From an uncultured Eubacterium sp. (GTDB lineage: Bacteria; Bacillota_A; Clostridia; Lachnospirales; Lachnospiraceae), in the NCBI GenBank assembly GCA_947653505.1, contig CANTHI010000307.1, positions 1 through 5,144 on the forward strand: DNA of 5,144 nucleotides. The letters run 5' to 3'. Position 1 is the first letter of the stretch, and each line of letters opens with the position of its first letter. The notes beneath the pieces were generated by a model, which was given only the letters and a program-made list of their open reading frames with translations, ran no database searches and had not been told where the DNA came from. Shown piece by piece: positions 5,141 to 5,144 of this stretch. Both the position numbers and the translations under genes were made by a program.

Positions 5141-5144
5141 CCAG

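Overview
The window looks like a piece of a bacterial chromosome from the Clostridia, most likely a gut Lachnospiraceae-type organism. This is inferred from strong AGGAGG-type ribosome binding sites, intermediate G+C content, Lys/Glu-rich proteins and AT-rich intergenic DNA; no marker gene fixes the taxon. All five genes are on the + strand. The centre is a contractile injection system (CIS, a phage-tail-like particle) structural module: tail sheath (1528-3261), inner tube (3294-3719), an unrecognised glycine-zipper protein (3747-4421), a small tail/baseplate assembly protein with one CxxC (4440-4814), and a 58-residue DUF6760-like protein (4811-4987) whose GTG start overlaps the previous stop. 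Sheath, tube, the LPRG...ILPLRDPRV protein and the YPAEKIYEE...HWS protein together fit the extracellular/intracellular CIS lineage better than an ordinary prophage. No capsid, terminase or portal gene is visible.

Layout. Positions 1-405 hold no gene. The first ~113 bases can fold into a closed multi-branched structure, and the rest carries copies of an interspersed intergenic repeat. Positions 406-1326 encode an unrecognised 306-residue, strongly basic protein with an acidic tail built from a tandem 30-bp repeat. Positions 1327-1527 hold another repeat copy and an AT-rich leader with two small hairpins and a Shine-Dalgarno sequence set unusually far from the sheath start. The four remaining genes follow at short spacing (32, 27 and 18 bases, then a 4-base overlap) and look like one operon. 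Positions 4988-5144 hold no gene, only a further repeat copy in inverted orientation.

How the parts work together: the sheath should polymerise around the tube and contract to drive it forward, while the two small proteins probably act in baseplate/tube assembly. The glycine-zipper protein sits where many CIS loci carry extra tube or accessory genes, so it is a candidate cargo, membrane-active partner or locus-specific structural part. Baseplate, spike, tape measure, fibre and AAA+ ATPase genes, needed for a complete particle, are not in the window.

The most unusual non-coding signal is the repeat family. A 31-bp core is perfectly conserved in inverted orientation at the two ends of the locus (189-219 and 5058-5088), with diverged copies before gene 1, between gene 1 and the sheath, and at the left edge. 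It may be a mobile or REP/MITE-like element or a shared regulatory site; the sequence alone does not decide.
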